A stretch of 64,000 bases of DNA from Acidimicrobiaceae bacterium. GTDB taxonomy: Bacteria > Actinomycetota > Acidimicrobiia > Acidimicrobiales > RAAP-2. The translations under genes were made by a program, and so were the position numbers. Below, in pieces: positions 17,828-27,234 of this stretch (positions are counted from its first letter, which is position 1; each line of letters begins with the position of its first letter). The notes under the pieces were generated by a model that searched no databases, was not told where the DNA came from, and saw only the letters and a program-made list of their open reading frames with translations. The stretch lies in the NCBI GenBank assembly GCA_003162475.1, contig PMOI01000004.1, positions 367,728-431,727 on the forward strand, given 5' to 3'.

Positions 17828-18312
17828 GAAGGGCCATTATGTCACGTCGCTTTTCGTTGCTAGAACCGCCATACGGAGTGGCGCCCTCAAAGTCTCGAGT
17901 CACTGGATATTCGATTGTGGTCAGATTTAGGGTCGGCGTTCTTCAACCCGATTCGTAGACAAACCACGGGACCGCTATTTCACCAATTGGTGAGCCGCCG
18001 GGGTCTCGATCCCCGCACCTTGGGATTAAAAAAAGCTTGATGAAGGTTGTTGCTCGTCGGCCTTATCGCGTAGATCGTTTGTCTTCAAGGAAACGTGTTG
18101 TTGCTTGTCAGTTTCGTCATCGAGGCGGAGTACTCAGACTCAGATCAGACCAAGGCGGCCTGAGATTTCCAAGTTCGGAAGTCTCCAGGAATACCCAGGA
18201 TTCATTCCGAGTGATGCTTACTGATTCTCGCAACATCTGTCTATCAGCTGTTCCCGATCTCGATTCACTTCCGCTATCGCGATCGTGTTGTCAGTTTCTC
18301 CAAATCTCAAAA
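17828..18312. other. Gene-free stretch with tRNA scar
   Basis: It contains the carboxyltransferase promoter side, the tRNA-Lys fragment at 17990-18034 and a 60-base flank (18042-18100) that is clearly related to the flank of the fragment at 20264. Nothing else was recognised. Confidence 0.5.
17990..18034 (-). repeat. tRNA-Lys(UUU) 3'-half fragment, copy 3
   Basis: Minus-strand reading TTTTTAATCCCAAGGTGCGG then GGATCGAGACCCC and acceptor-like GGCGGCTCAC. The T-stem pairs perfectly here (GGGG/CCCC). The downstream flank shares TTCAAGGAAACG(T/C)GTTGT with copy 4, so these two insertions carried related ends. Confidence 0.72.
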
Positions 18313-19728
18313 CTACAGGCACACAATCAATATGCATAGTGGCTTCGTGGTCGTCGTCGTGGGCGGCGGCTTCGTGGTTGTCGTGGTTGAAGAAGGCTTC
18401 GTGGTGGTCGTGGTTGAAGAAGGAATTGTCGGCGGCGAGGATGTCGTGGTGGCGTTCGATGTCGTTGAGGTCGTTGTCGGCGAGAAAGTCGACGTTGGCC
18501 CCGGGTTTGGGTTCGCTGCGGATGCAGAGGATGCGGCTACGAGCGTGGTTGTCGGCGCGGCGACCACGTTGAGATGGTGGGCGACGTGTGAGGTCGACAC
18601 CGTGCCGGAAGCAACGTCAGGGCGGACATGCGTCAACGCCAGTCCGCCGGCGGCGGTGGTGCCGAGCGCCACTGATCCCGCGACAAGGGCAACTTGGGAA
18701 CCTGTAACAACAACATTGCCCAGGTTGCTCAACTGGCTTACGATGGGTATATCGAAGAGCCAGGCAAGTGGGCCGATTACCCAGCGCTGGCGACCCACTG
18801 AAATGTTCAGAAACGCTCTCACAATCGCGGGATCGAACTGGGTCCCCGCGCAGCGAGTGAGTTCCCTTCGAGCGTCACGAGGTGACATTGCGCTTTTGTA
18901 AGATCGGACGGCGGTCATTACTTCAAAAGAGTCAGCCACCGCAACGATTCGTGCGCCGAGGGAAATCTGATCACCTGAGATGCCAAAGGGGTATCCGGTG
19001 CCGTCGAAGTTCTCGTGATGCTGCTCAACCGCGAGTCCCCACTCTCCGAGCCAGGCGCTCAACGGTTCGATCATTCGCTTGCCCTCGAGCGGATGCTGGT
19101 GGAGAATTTCCCACTCGACAGATGACGGAGCTCCGGCCTTATTCAAAATCTTGACGTCGACGGAGATCTTTCCTACGTCGTGCAACAGGGCCGACCATCT
19201 CAGTCGATCGCGGTCGGGCTGAGAAAGCCGAAGTTCGTCGGCGATAAGGTCGGTGTAGGCACGAACACGTTCCGAGTGACCACGGGTACGTCGATCGTGG
19301 GAGCTGAGTGCGGTGACCATCGCAAGAATCTGCGTGGCCGTCTCCACCGGCTCGCGATTGCCGGATTGATCGAGCCCGTGCACATAACGGTCAAGCTGGC
19401 GCGTTGACCCAGAGCGCCACGCGACAGCAAAGCGAGAGGGAGCGCGATCGGGAAACAAGAGCGACATTTTTAAGAGGCTGGCCAACGGCAAAAGTGGGCG
19501 TGCCAACCGTTCTCCAAGAACGGCTGCGACCCACGCAATTATTAGAATCGCGATCCACCAGAGAACCCTCCCCAAGTTTGTGGAGGGGTGAGGAAGTATC
19601 TTCGAGGCGCCAAACACCGCCGCGATCGACAGAACAACGGGAACGGCGAATGAAAGAAGGGAGACGAGAATGCCCATCCGCGAACGCGCCAACCACCGTT
19701 CACTGCGACCTTCGACTTGCTCCGACAC
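18313..19728 (-). CDS. HD-GYP domain membrane protein with threonine-rich C-terminal tail
   Basis: A 471-residue protein. Two N-terminal membrane spans (about 19-40 and 54-72) precede a cytoplasmic HD-GYP domain (about 125-310). Motifs are HSERVRAY, HD at 183-184 in LLHDVGKIS, HQHPLEGK, HHENFDGTGYP (GYP 245-247) and 'ADSFEVMT'. Such domains degrade cyclic di-GMP or related signals. A further hydrophobic segment follows at about 333-366, then an outside-type Ala/Thr/Pro-rich tail with three KP-spaced TTTTT blocks. The tail ends in 'CILIVCL', close to the tRNA scar, so the end may be altered. The combination suggests a signal-responsive enzyme anchored in the envelope. Confidence 0.82.
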   Translation of the reverse strand: MSEQVEGRSERWLARSRMGILVSLLSFAVPVVLSIAAVFGASKILPHPSTNLGRVLWWIAILIIAWVAAVLGERLARPLLPLASLLKMSLLFPDRAPSRFAVAWRSGSTRQLDRYVHGLDQSGNREPVETATQILAMVTALSSHDRRTRGHSERVRAYTDLIADELRLSQPDRDRLRWSALLHDVGKISVDVKILNKAGAPSSVEWEILHQHPLEGKRMIEPLSAWLGEWGLAVEQHHENFDGTGYPFGISGDQISLGARIVAVADSFEVMTAVRSYKSAMSPRDARRELTRCAGTQFDPAIVRAFLNISVGRQRWVIGPLAWLFDIPIVSQLSNLGNVVVTGSQVALVAGSVALGTTAAGGLALTHVRPDVASGTVSTSHVAHHLNVVAAPTTTLVAASSASAANPNPGPTSTFSPTTTSTTSNATTTSSPPTIPSSTTTTTKPSSTTTTTKPPPTTTTTKPLCILIVCL

Positions 19729-19808
19729 ACGAACAGTCTAAGAAGTGAAGTTACGAAAGTCCGTCATTTGTGGGCGATTTGTTGTGCGCGTAACACTCTG
19801 GACGCTCG

Positions 19809-20126
19809 CTAACGTAGCCGAAGGTCAGAGGGAACCCCTGAAAACGGTCGAGGTGTCAAACACGGGAGTGGCCCGTAACGAATCAGCCGGAATGGGTCTT
19901 CAACGAAATCAACAACGTGATTTTGGCGAACTGATCCCGTAGTAGGGGTCATTGTGAAAATGTCGCCGACCGAGTGAACTCGTTGACCGGGAGCTGCGTG
20001 TGCAAGATTGTCGTTGCTGCCCCACTCCGGTTGACGAGAGGGATCAGCGATCATTTCGAATTTTCGATCTGGTGTGGCGCGAAGTTCGCGTGACGCAGAC
20101 GCGATTCTGGGCTCGGCGGAAGGCAT
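19809..20126 (-). pseudogene. Truncated SRPBCC/polyketide-cyclase family gene
   Basis: The first 85 residues match the N-terminal half of a typical actinobacterial SRPBCC protein: 'ASRELRATPDRKFEMIADPS', 'PEWGSNDNLAHAAPGQRV', 'GDIFTMT', 'NHVVDFVEDP'. Family members run to about 150-160 residues, but here the similarity breaks off after 'RLIRYGPLP' and the frame ends with an unrelated basic tail. It is therefore a broken remnant close to a tRNA scar. Confidence 0.65.
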
Positions 20127-20263
20127 CGACTAAGTATTTCAACTAACGACGCGATGCACCCGCAACTTTGTTGCGTCGACCGTCTGAACCCGCAGGCGTT
20201 ACTGAGTAACAGAACATTCGTTATCGATCTGTCTAGGATCAACTGAGATAGAACATCAAATTT

Positions 20264-20306
20264 GTGGGCCGCCCGGGTCTCGACCCCGGCACCTTGGGAT
20301 TAAAAG
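20264..20306 (-). repeat. tRNA-Lys(UUU) 3'-half fragment, copy 4
   Basis: Minus-strand CTTTTAATCCCAAGGTGCCG followed by GGGTCGAGACCCGGGCGGCCCAC. The T-arm is fully paired. Left-side sequence is shared with copy 2 and right-side sequence with copy 3, which links the three scars to one family of integrations. Confidence 0.75.
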
Positions 20307-20670
20307 GAGCTTTCAAACTGTTGCGTGGTGTCGGTCCGGTCGCGCATGTCGTTTGATTTCAAGGAAACGCGTTGTCGTGTGTTGTTCTGGTCTCGCAGTG
20401 TCGCAGAAACATGAGGCCTACGATGAAGCCTGTTTGAGGTCAGTCCCAACCGCCTGCGTCCTGTTCAGTTCAGTTCACTGCGGACGTTGGAGAACTCTCG
20501 CAGCATGGAACGCGTGTTTAGCCAACGAATGTGCACGTGTTATTGGTCAAAGGCCCGAACGCGTGGCTCTCCGTCCATCATTCAACGACTCCTTCGAACT
20601 CTTGGCCTTGCTATCGAATGATCAATGTGGTGAGTAATTAATTGAAGTCGCTCCTCTATGGCACCGAGCG

Positions 20671-22425
20671 TTAAGGATTCAGGCGGCGCTCGTTCGAAGC
20701 GGACGGTCCCGTCGTAGCCGCGGTTTGCAGAACATCGTGCACCGCTTCCATCCATAGCGTCACCGCGTACGCTCCAGGGTCAACGTGACCGACCGCTCGC
20801 TCGCCAATGTAGCTGGATCGACCCAACGAGGCTCGAATATCTACGGTAGCGGCCGTCCCTTCTTTGGCGACGTTGAGCGCGTTGGTGAAGGCCTCGAGTG
20901 GCTCAGCGTTTTGTTCTAACTCTCGTGCAAGTTTGATGCTCGCGGGGAGCAACGCGTCGAGCATGGTGCAGTCACCGGGCACCGCGCCTCCGACTGTCTG
21001 CACCCCATCAACGGCAGCCGAAAACGCCTGGGCCCAGTCGATTGCCGTCAAGGTGTCTCGACCGTCCAAGTAAGACGCGGCGCGAAGAAACATGATGGAG
21101 TAGAGCGGGCCCGAGGTGCCGCCGACCGTTTCTCGAATCTTGGCGCCAATGTCACGTAAAAGTTTCGAAACAGAGAAAGGCGACTCTACATGCGACAACT
21201 GAGCAAAGATGCTTCGCGCACCTCGGGCGAGGCTTGTCCCCAGATCACCATCGCCGACGATTCGGTCCAACTCGGTCAAAGGAACTTCCGCGTCCAGCAT
21301 CGCCTGAGCGGCGGCTTTCAGACTCAAAAATAGTAACGAATCGGTAGTACTCATGGCGTGGAACTGTTCGTCTCGCAAATCCGCAGGATCGTCAGGGCGA
21401 GGAACGACGGCGATCTTCGAGGGAACGTTGCGCACACTCGATCCCGGCCACGCAGGTGCGTGCGTGATGGCATCCAAGAGTTCGGTCATACCGTCGCTCA
21501 ACTTAAGGACACTGACCGAGCAGCCGTGGGTGTCCAACGCGGTGAGGAAGTTGCCAGTCCATACTCGCTCGATGTCTATCCCTCTTTCGGTGACGGCCTT
21601 CACTATTTCACCTGCCACAATGTCGAGCTCACAAGGCGGTGTCGCCCCGAGTCCATTGATCAAAAGGGCGACCTTCTCTCCGGCGCGGACCTTTCCCTCC
21701 GTTACCACCTGGTGCGTGAGTCGCTTCGCAATATCGTTCGCCGAAAGCAGGGCCGAGCGCTCGAGTCCTGGCTCGCCGTGAATCCCGAGGCCCCACTCAA
21801 TTTCATCTTCGCCAAGGTCGAAGTTAGGAACACCGGCGGCGGGAACCGTGCCCGCGGACAGCGCCACGCCCATGGTGGCGACGGACTCCGCGGTGAGTTT
21901 CGCCCATCGGGTCACAACGTCGAGGGGGCGACCCCTCGACGCGGCGGCGCCGGCAACCTTGTGGACGAACACCACACCGGCGAGCCCTCTCGCTCCGACC
22001 TTGCCACCTCGGGGCAGTGCGACATCGTCCGCCACCACCACTATTTCGACGTTGACACCTTCTCCGCGAGCGATCTCGGCGGCCAGGCCAAAGTTCAGGC
22101 GATCACCGGTGTAGTTCTTGATGATCAACAACACGCCCGCAGGGCCAGCCACCGCTCGGATCGCGGTCAACACGGCGTCCACTGAAGGCGAGGTATAGAC
22201 CTCGCCAACAACCGCTGCCCCTAACATTCCGTCACCGACGTAGCCACCGTGAGCTGGTTCGTGACCTGCACCTCCGCCGGCGATCACTGCCACATGATTC
22301 GGGTTGCGTTCGGTGTCAACGACGATATTCCAACCTTCGATTCGAGCGAGGCCCGACGACGTGGAGGTCAGGCCGACAATGGCGTCGCGGACAAAGTCCG
22401 ACGACGCGTTCATCATTTTCTTCAC
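20671..22425 (-). CDS. Dihydroxyacetone kinase-type DhaK-DhaL fusion
   Basis: The 584-residue ATP-dependent kinase has the DhaK substrate domain (GGGAGHEP at 50-57, covalent-substrate histidine H216 in GLGIHGEPG) and a C-terminal DhaL nucleotide domain ('DRIVGDGDLGTSLARGA', later 'GGTSGPLYSIMFLRAA'). It phosphorylates dihydroxyacetone or a related short ketose such as erythrulose. Its GTG start overlaps the threonine aldolase stop (GTGA), so the two are translationally coupled. It is the last gene of a catabolic minus-strand unit, which makes a sugar-like product of that pathway a plausible substrate. The length fits single-chain DhaKL enzymes. Confidence 0.87.
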   Translation of the reverse strand: MKKMMNASSDFVRDAIVGLTSTSSGLARIEGWNIVVDTERNPNHVAVIAGGGAGHEPAHGGYVGDGMLGAAVVGEVYTSPSVDAVLTAIRAVAGPAGVLLIIKNYTGDRLNFGLAAEIARGEGVNVEIVVVADDVALPRGGKVGARGLAGVVFVHKVAGAAASRGRPLDVVTRWAKLTAESVATMGVALSAGTVPAAGVPNFDLGEDEIEWGLGIHGEPGLERSALLSANDIAKRLTHQVVTEGKVRAGEKVALLINGLGATPPCELDIVAGEIVKAVTERGIDIERVWTGNFLTALDTHGCSVSVLKLSDGMTELLDAITHAPAWPGSSVRNVPSKIAVVPRPDDPADLRDEQFHAMSTTDSLLFLSLKAAAQAMLDAEVPLTELDRIVGDGDLGTSLARGARSIFAQLSHVESPFSVSKLLRDIGAKIRETVGGTSGPLYSIMFLRAASYLDGRDTLTAIDWAQAFSAAVDGVQTVGGAVPGDCTMLDALLPASIKLARELEQNAEPLEAFTNALNVAKEGTAATVDIRASLGRSSYIGERAVGHVDPGAYAVTLWMEAVHDVLQTAATTGPSASNERRLNP

Positions 22426-23462
22426 TTCCGCGCCAACCTTTGGGAGAGAATTTGCTCGAGACGGTCAGAAAAACCAACAATGTCGTCACTCGTGGTGTCG
22501 TGTGAACACATCAACCTGACCTCTGACGTCACGGGATTCCAGGTTTGAAACACAGCGTACTGACGAAGTTCCTCGTCGACGCCCTCAGGGAAAATCGCGA
22601 AGACCGCGTTTGCCTGCGTCGCCTGGGTCACTACAACTTCGGGCAGTGCGACGAGGCGTTCACGCAGTAGTGCCGCCATCGAGTTCGCGCGAGTCGCGGC
22701 CTCACGCCAGAGATTCCCCTCCAGCAGCGTAACGAATTGTGCGGAGATGAACCTCATCTTTGACGCCAACTGCATGTTGAATTTGCGAATGTACTTGATC
22801 CCTTCGGTCGCGTCGGGGTTCAGGACCACAATCACTTCGCCAAAGAGCAGTCCGGCCTTTGTTCCGCCAAAGGAAATGACGTCGACACCGAGATCGGTGG
22901 TGAACTCACGAAACGGAACTCCCAGTGACGCCGCGGCGTTCGAGAGACGCGCGCCGTCCATGTGGACCTTCATTCCGAGGCGGTGTGCGTGCGCACAGAT
23001 CACCCGAATTTCATCCACGCTGTACAGCGTGCCGACTTCGGTACTTTGCGTTATGGAGACGACGGAGGGCTGAGCGTTGTGTTCGTTGTTGAAGCCGTGC
23101 GCTCTTCGATCAATGAGCTCCGGCGTCAGCTTTCCGTCGGGCGCGTCGACGGACAGAAGCTTCATGCCGGCCACGCGTTCGGGGGCAGCGCACTCGTCGG
23201 TATTGATATGCGCAAGGCTCGTGCAAATGACGGCTCCCCACCGTGGCATCATGGACTGCAAGGCGATGACGTTGGCTCCCGTGCCATTGAATACGGGAAA
23301 ACCCTCGGCCAGTTCTCCAAAGTGCGAACGTAGGACCTCTTGAAGACGCTCAGTGTAGACGTCGCGCCCGTAACTCATCTGGTGACCGACGTTCGAAGCG
23401 ACGACCGCCTCCATAACCTGCGGGAGCGCGCCCGCAAAGTTGTCAGAATCGAATGTGTACAT
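22422..23462 (-). CDS. Low-specificity threonine aldolase (beta-eliminating lyase fold)
   Basis: A 346-residue PLP enzyme of fold type I. Recognisable are 'FNGTGANVIALQSMM', 'HINTDECAAPE', the PLP-ring contact 'VHMDGARLSNAAASLGV' and the Schiff-base lysine K202 in SFGGTKAG. It cleaves L-threonine, allo-threonine or other 3-hydroxy amino acids to glycine and an aldehyde. The adjacent aldehyde oxidoreductase and ketose kinase genes could process the aldehyde part. It is coupled to the downstream kinase gene by a GTGA overlap. Confidence 0.87.
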   Translation of the reverse strand: MYTFDSDNFAGALPQVMEAVVASNVGHQMSYGRDVYTERLQEVLRSHFGELAEGFPVFNGTGANVIALQSMMPRWGAVICTSLAHINTDECAAPERVAGMKLLSVDAPDGKLTPELIDRRAHGFNNEHNAQPSVVSITQSTEVGTLYSVDEIRVICAHAHRLGMKVHMDGARLSNAAASLGVPFREFTTDLGVDVISFGGTKAGLLFGEVIVVLNPDATEGIKYIRKFNMQLASKMRFISAQFVTLLEGNLWREAATRANSMAALLRERLVALPEVVVTQATQANAVFAIFPEGVDEELRQYAVFQTWNPVTSEVRLMCSHDTTSDDIVGFSDRLEQILSQRLARK

Positions 23463-23579
23463 AGTTTGCTCCTTAATGAAAATTGTGTAAATCCCTACGG
23501 TGGTGATGAGAGTTGCGCGCGAGGCACGTGGTTGACGCTCTAAGACATCACCGCTATCGGAACGTTGGTGCTCGCTTGA

Positions 23580-25469
23580 TCACATGCCAATGGCCCACTC
23601 CAAATTCAGGTTCGTCAGCGTGGTGTCCGTTGGTTGACCCATCTCATCCCAACCAACCAGGTGGTAGTACTGCAGGAGACGCGTTTGAAAGTTCGACTCC
23701 TCTAACACGACTCCGAGGTGTCGCCCCGCGTCGATGGGCTCGCGATGGAATCTCTCTGGGAGACGGTCGGTGTCGGCTCCCAACCCTTCGCGCAAGTTGT
23801 ACACCCGCATGAGTTGCCACCGGCGACGTCCCCAAAGGAAAATCTCGTAATCACTGGTTTTCCAGCCGGTCACGGCGCTCACTACTCTCGCGACGTCGGG
23901 CAACGTGAGTTCGCGAAGCGGCGGTCCGGCGAAGAGCGACACGCACAACGCATCAAGACCGCTCCACATGTCGAGTAGGACGCTGGTCCGCGACACTCGT
24001 CGAAGGTTGAGTTCCGCCATTGGTTCCCATTCAGGGAATCCAATCGTGCGCATCTGATCGAGACCGTGGGGATAGCCATCGACCGGATCAAAATCTACGT
24101 CGTGCTCTACTATCTCGTACCTCGGCCCGAGTGGACTCACGGCATAGGCCAGTGCCTGTCCCCCCGAGGCGCGCGGGTCGAACGACACCATCTCCAGGCC
24201 CTTTACTTCCATCGCGCACTCCTGCGCTTCGGCGTCGACGCACCGCGCAGCACGTCGGACACCCTGTGCGAGCCATTCGACACCGGGACGATTTAGAGAC
24301 ACGTCTTCGAGAAGCTCCAGCAGTCGCTCCTCCTCACCGAACTTCGGCACGGTCCCTCGCAGTTCTGCGGCGCCGAGGAGCCCCTTCTCTCCTACTTCGC
24401 AGACGAACGAGATCGTGAAGGCGAGCGACACTGGGTCGACGCCCCAGAGGTGGCAAGCGGCGTTGAGATTCAAGAGTGTGTCGATGTTGGTGATGCCGAG
24501 ACCCAGAGCGAAGGCGCCAAGAGCTTCCTCGTGGAGGCCACCCGCGCGATCATCGAGCGCGTTGGCGTAGAGCTTTATGCAGTCATTAGGACACCCCGGA
24601 CAGTTGTCCTCACTCTTCGTCACGCGTTGGCGAAACAGCTCAGAAGATAACTCCCCCAGAGGCGGAATCTTGCTGGTGGCGTAGTTGAACGAACCCACGT
24701 AGCCCTCCATGGAGTTCGCCTGCGTGATCCACGCGCCAAAGCCCGGCGACGAATACTGACTCTCGGTCAGCACGTTGTGCATCATGCGCTCGCGGTAACC
24801 CTCGGTCATTTCAATCAGCGTTGCGGTGTCGGCACACGCGGGTGTCACACCGTCCACCAAGACCACGGCCTTTAGATTCTTGGCACCCATAACGGCGCCC
24901 ATGCCCATGCGCGCCGCCGGGTGAGTTCGATCGGTCACCACGCTGGCAAAACGGACCAAACGTTCTCCGGCGAGTCCAATCGTCGCTACGTGAGCCGCAG
25001 GGCCGTAGGACGCCTGGAGTAGGTCAGTCGTTGCGGCGGTATCTTTTCCCCACAGTGACGAGCCATCGTGCAGCGAAGCGACGCCTTCAGCGACCACTAA
25101 GTACGTTGGCCGCTCTGCCCGCCCTGTGAGAACAATCCCTTCAAAACCCGAAGCCTTGAGAGCAATGCCGAACGGGCCCTCGACTCGCGATTCTCCCACG
25201 CCTCCGGTCAGTGGCGACTTGGCGACCACCGCACATCGAGCTAATCCCACGTACGGTTGTCCCGCGACCACGCTGGACCAGAACATGAGCAGCGCCTCTG
25301 GGTCAAAAGCGTCGAGTCCCGAGCGGGTATCGGTCAAAAGTCGCCGTACCCCCATGAGTCCGCCGCCCACGTAACTACGCCACTCTTGTTCGCTCGGTGT
25401 CGTAACGCCGATTTCGCCCGAACTCAGATTGATTTCCAGCACTCGTCCGTGGTACCCGACGCCGTTCAT
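23580..25469 (-). CDS. Aldehyde ferredoxin oxidoreductase (tungsten enzyme)
   Basis: The 629-residue protein is a full-length AOR family member. The N-terminal domain shows 'GYHGRVLEINLSSGE', 'YVGGGLMGVRRL' and 'AARMGMGAVMGAKNLKAVV', which bind the bis-tungstopterin. The [4Fe-4S] cysteines are C290, C293 and C297 (CPGCPNDC) with the fourth at C509 (ALCVSLF). It oxidises aldehydes to acids with ferredoxin. Location next to a threonine aldolase and an aldo/keto reductase suggests it deals with an aldehyde released in the same pathway. No tungstate transporter or separate ferredoxin gene is present nearby. Confidence 0.88.
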   Translation of the reverse strand: MNGVGYHGRVLEINLSSGEIGVTTPSEQEWRSYVGGGLMGVRRLLTDTRSGLDAFDPEALLMFWSSVVAGQPYVGLARCAVVAKSPLTGGVGESRVEGPFGIALKASGFEGIVLTGRAERPTYLVVAEGVASLHDGSSLWGKDTAATTDLLQASYGPAAHVATIGLAGERLVRFASVVTDRTHPAARMGMGAVMGAKNLKAVVLVDGVTPACADTATLIEMTEGYRERMMHNVLTESQYSSPGFGAWITQANSMEGYVGSFNYATSKIPPLGELSSELFRQRVTKSEDNCPGCPNDCIKLYANALDDRAGGLHEEALGAFALGLGITNIDTLLNLNAACHLWGVDPVSLAFTISFVCEVGEKGLLGAAELRGTVPKFGEEERLLELLEDVSLNRPGVEWLAQGVRRAARCVDAEAQECAMEVKGLEMVSFDPRASGGQALAYAVSPLGPRYEIVEHDVDFDPVDGYPHGLDQMRTIGFPEWEPMAELNLRRVSRTSVLLDMWSGLDALCVSLFAGPPLRELTLPDVARVVSAVTGWKTSDYEIFLWGRRRWQLMRVYNLREGLGADTDRLPERFHREPIDAGRHLGVVLEESNFQTRLLQYYHLVGWDEMGQPTDTTLTNLNLEWAIGM

Positions 25470-25557
25470 CCTCTAAAGGCTCCTGCGCGTCCCTTCGAAG
25501 TGATCATCTCAACGAAGACCACTTCGCACCAGTTCGCGCACATTCTGGCCCCGTTCA

Positions 25558-26580
25558 TCACGAGAGCAACGAGTCATTGGCCTCCACCAAGGGCACTTGA
25601 CAGTCCTCGTTGAGGGCGTGCCACAACTCGTCGGGAATCTCGATACCGGCGAGTCGAACGTTTTCTTCAATCTCGGCCGGTGAGCGCGCTCCGACGACAA
25701 CCGAGGCAACGGCCGGGTGCCGGTAAGGGAACTGCAGCGCCGCGGCCTTGAGGGGCACTTCGAAACGAGCACAGACTTGTTCCATCGCGAGCGCTCGGTC
25801 CTTGATGTGTGGGGGACACGGCGCGTAATCGAACGTCGCGTCGTCGCCGGGCGAAGCGAGGACGCCACTGTTGTAGGCCCCCGCGACGATCACCTTCACC
25901 TTTCTGGCGAGTGCCTTGGGTAAGAGCTCACGCAGAGCGTCTTGGTCCAAGAGAGTCCAGCGTCCCGCAATTAAGACGCAGTCGACGTCAGTCTCTTCGA
26001 CAAAACGAACGGCCGGCTCTGAATAGTCGGTGCCTATCCCGACCGCGCCCACGACGCCTTGGCCGCGAAGGTCGACCAGGGCGCGACACGCTCCGGTCAG
26101 GGCTTCGTCGATGTGGTCCTCGGGGTCGTGAACGTGAACAATGTCGACGTAGTCGAGATTGAGTCGAGCCAAGCTTTCTTCGAATGAGCGCATGGCGCCG
26201 TCGTAGGAGTAGTCGAATACGGGGATCTCGGTTCCCGTGTTCTTGTAGAAGGGACTACCTTCAAAAAACTGTGTCGTGTCAACGTCGTACTTCGAATCAC
26301 CGATCGACGTGTCGCGAAGTAGTCGACCTACTTTGGTAGTGAGCGAAAAAGACGATCGGGGAAAACTCGCAAGGGCACGGGCAAAGTGTCGTTCGGCCTT
26401 CCCGTAGCCGTACAGTGGCGCCGTGTCGAAGTAGCGAAGCCCCAGTTCGTAACCTCTCACCACGGTGGCGTACGCGACGTCATCACTGACGGGTTGAAAG
26501 AGTCCACCCAAGGGTGCACTTCCCAGTCCAAGGCGGGTGATCTGAACGTCCCGAATCGTAGTCACGTCGGTTGGTCTCAT
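25558..26580 (-). CDS. Aldo/keto reductase, aldose 1-dehydrogenase / pyridoxal dehydrogenase type
   Basis: A 340-residue AKR barrel with the catalytic tetrad visible as D52 and Y57 (FDTAPLYGYGKAE), K83 (LTTKVGR) and a histidine in DIVHVHDPED. The sequence resembles the subgroup containing D-threo-aldose 1-dehydrogenase, L-fucose dehydrogenase and pyridoxal 4-dehydrogenase, which make lactones. Its ATG overlaps the stop of the cyclase-family gene as ATGA. A lactone produced here could be opened by that cyclase-family hydrolase, which is an inference from neighbourhood. Confidence 0.86.
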   Translation of the reverse strand: MRPTDVTTIRDVQITRLGLGSAPLGGLFQPVSDDVAYATVVRGYELGLRYFDTAPLYGYGKAERHFARALASFPRSSFSLTTKVGRLLRDTSIGDSKYDVDTTQFFEGSPFYKNTGTEIPVFDYSYDGAMRSFEESLARLNLDYVDIVHVHDPEDHIDEALTGACRALVDLRGQGVVGAVGIGTDYSEPAVRFVEETDVDCVLIAGRWTLLDQDALRELLPKALARKVKVIVAGAYNSGVLASPGDDATFDYAPCPPHIKDRALAMEQVCARFEVPLKAAALQFPYRHPAVASVVVGARSPAEIEENVRLAGIEIPDELWHALNEDCQVPLVEANDSLLS

Positions 26581-27224
26581 GGACTATTTTCCTCCAATAC
26601 CGCCACCGCTCGCACGGGGCAGCCGTCACCGCCCACGATGGGCAGCGGCAATATGATGACGTCGCATTCGTCGGGTAGCGACGACATATTGACGAGGTTC
26701 TCGACGATCACCACGTTGTTCTGAAGAAGAATCTGGTGCGCGTTATCGCCGCTTTGGTCCACCGACGGGCAGTCGATCCCAACCAAGCGCACGCCAGCTC
26801 TCACGAGTACGTCGGCAGTGTCTGAGGTCAAAAAGGCGTGGTGACCGAAGTAGCCCTCCGGGTCTTCATCGATGCGATTGGACCAACCCGTTCGAAACAG
26901 AACTCTTGGTTGAGTGATTTCGGGTAGGTGTTCGCATTCGATTGGGACGTCGTAAGCCGAAGTCGGAATGTCAATGATCTGACAGCGCCCAATGAGACAG
27001 TCCAGGTCCACTGCTTCAACTGTTATGCCGTCAGCAACGAAGTGCGAGGGTGCGTCTAAGTGCGTTCCACAGTGCGAGTCGAACGTGAGTTTGGTTCCTC
27101 TCCAACCGCTGACGGCGATGTCCGAATACGGAGTCACTGATGGCGCAAAGTGATCCGGATGATTGGTGGGCATATCCTCTCGGATGGCCATGGACAGTTC
27201 AACGTAGGTTCTCTTCGTAGTCAC
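26577..27224 (-). CDS. Cyclase-family metal hydrolase (kynurenine formamidase-like)
   Basis: A 215-residue member of the family with the metal motif HxGTHxDAPxH: H51, H55, D57 and H61 in HCGTHLDAPSH. 'VLFRTGWSNRI' and 'LVGIDCPSVDQ' also match. Relatives hydrolyse N-formylkynurenine, isatin, or cyclic amides and lactones. It lies between the permease gene and the aldo/keto reductase gene in one transcription unit, so it is probably a ring-opening or amide-cleaving step. Confidence 0.84.
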   Translation of the reverse strand: MTTKRTYVELSMAIREDMPTNHPDHFAPSVTPYSDIAVSGWRGTKLTFDSHCGTHLDAPSHFVADGITVEAVDLDCLIGRCQIIDIPTSAYDVPIECEHLPEITQPRVLFRTGWSNRIDEDPEGYFGHHAFLTSDTADVLVRAGVRLVGIDCPSVDQSGDNAHQILLQNNVVIVENLVNMSSLPDECDVIILPLPIVGGDGCPVRAVAVLEENSP

Positions 27225-27234
27225 CCTTGCAGTC

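Larger units (their letters stand above)
19729..20670. other. Stretch without intact gene: SRPBCC remnant and tRNA scar
   Basis: It holds the truncated SRPBCC gene (19809-20126), the tRNA-Lys fragment at 20264-20306 with its 60-base flank, and about 300 bases to the DhaKL-type gene without a credible ORF. The plus ORF at 20353-20637 has no ribosome-binding site and no domain character. Confidence 0.5.

Noticed and set aside
18332-18901. 189-residue plus-strand Val/Gly-rich ORF
   Set aside because: It is the complement of the Thr-rich tail of the HD-GYP gene; the repeats are explained by that tail.
21358-22185. 275-residue plus-strand ORF
   Set aside because: Antisense to the DhaKL-type gene; no domain pattern.
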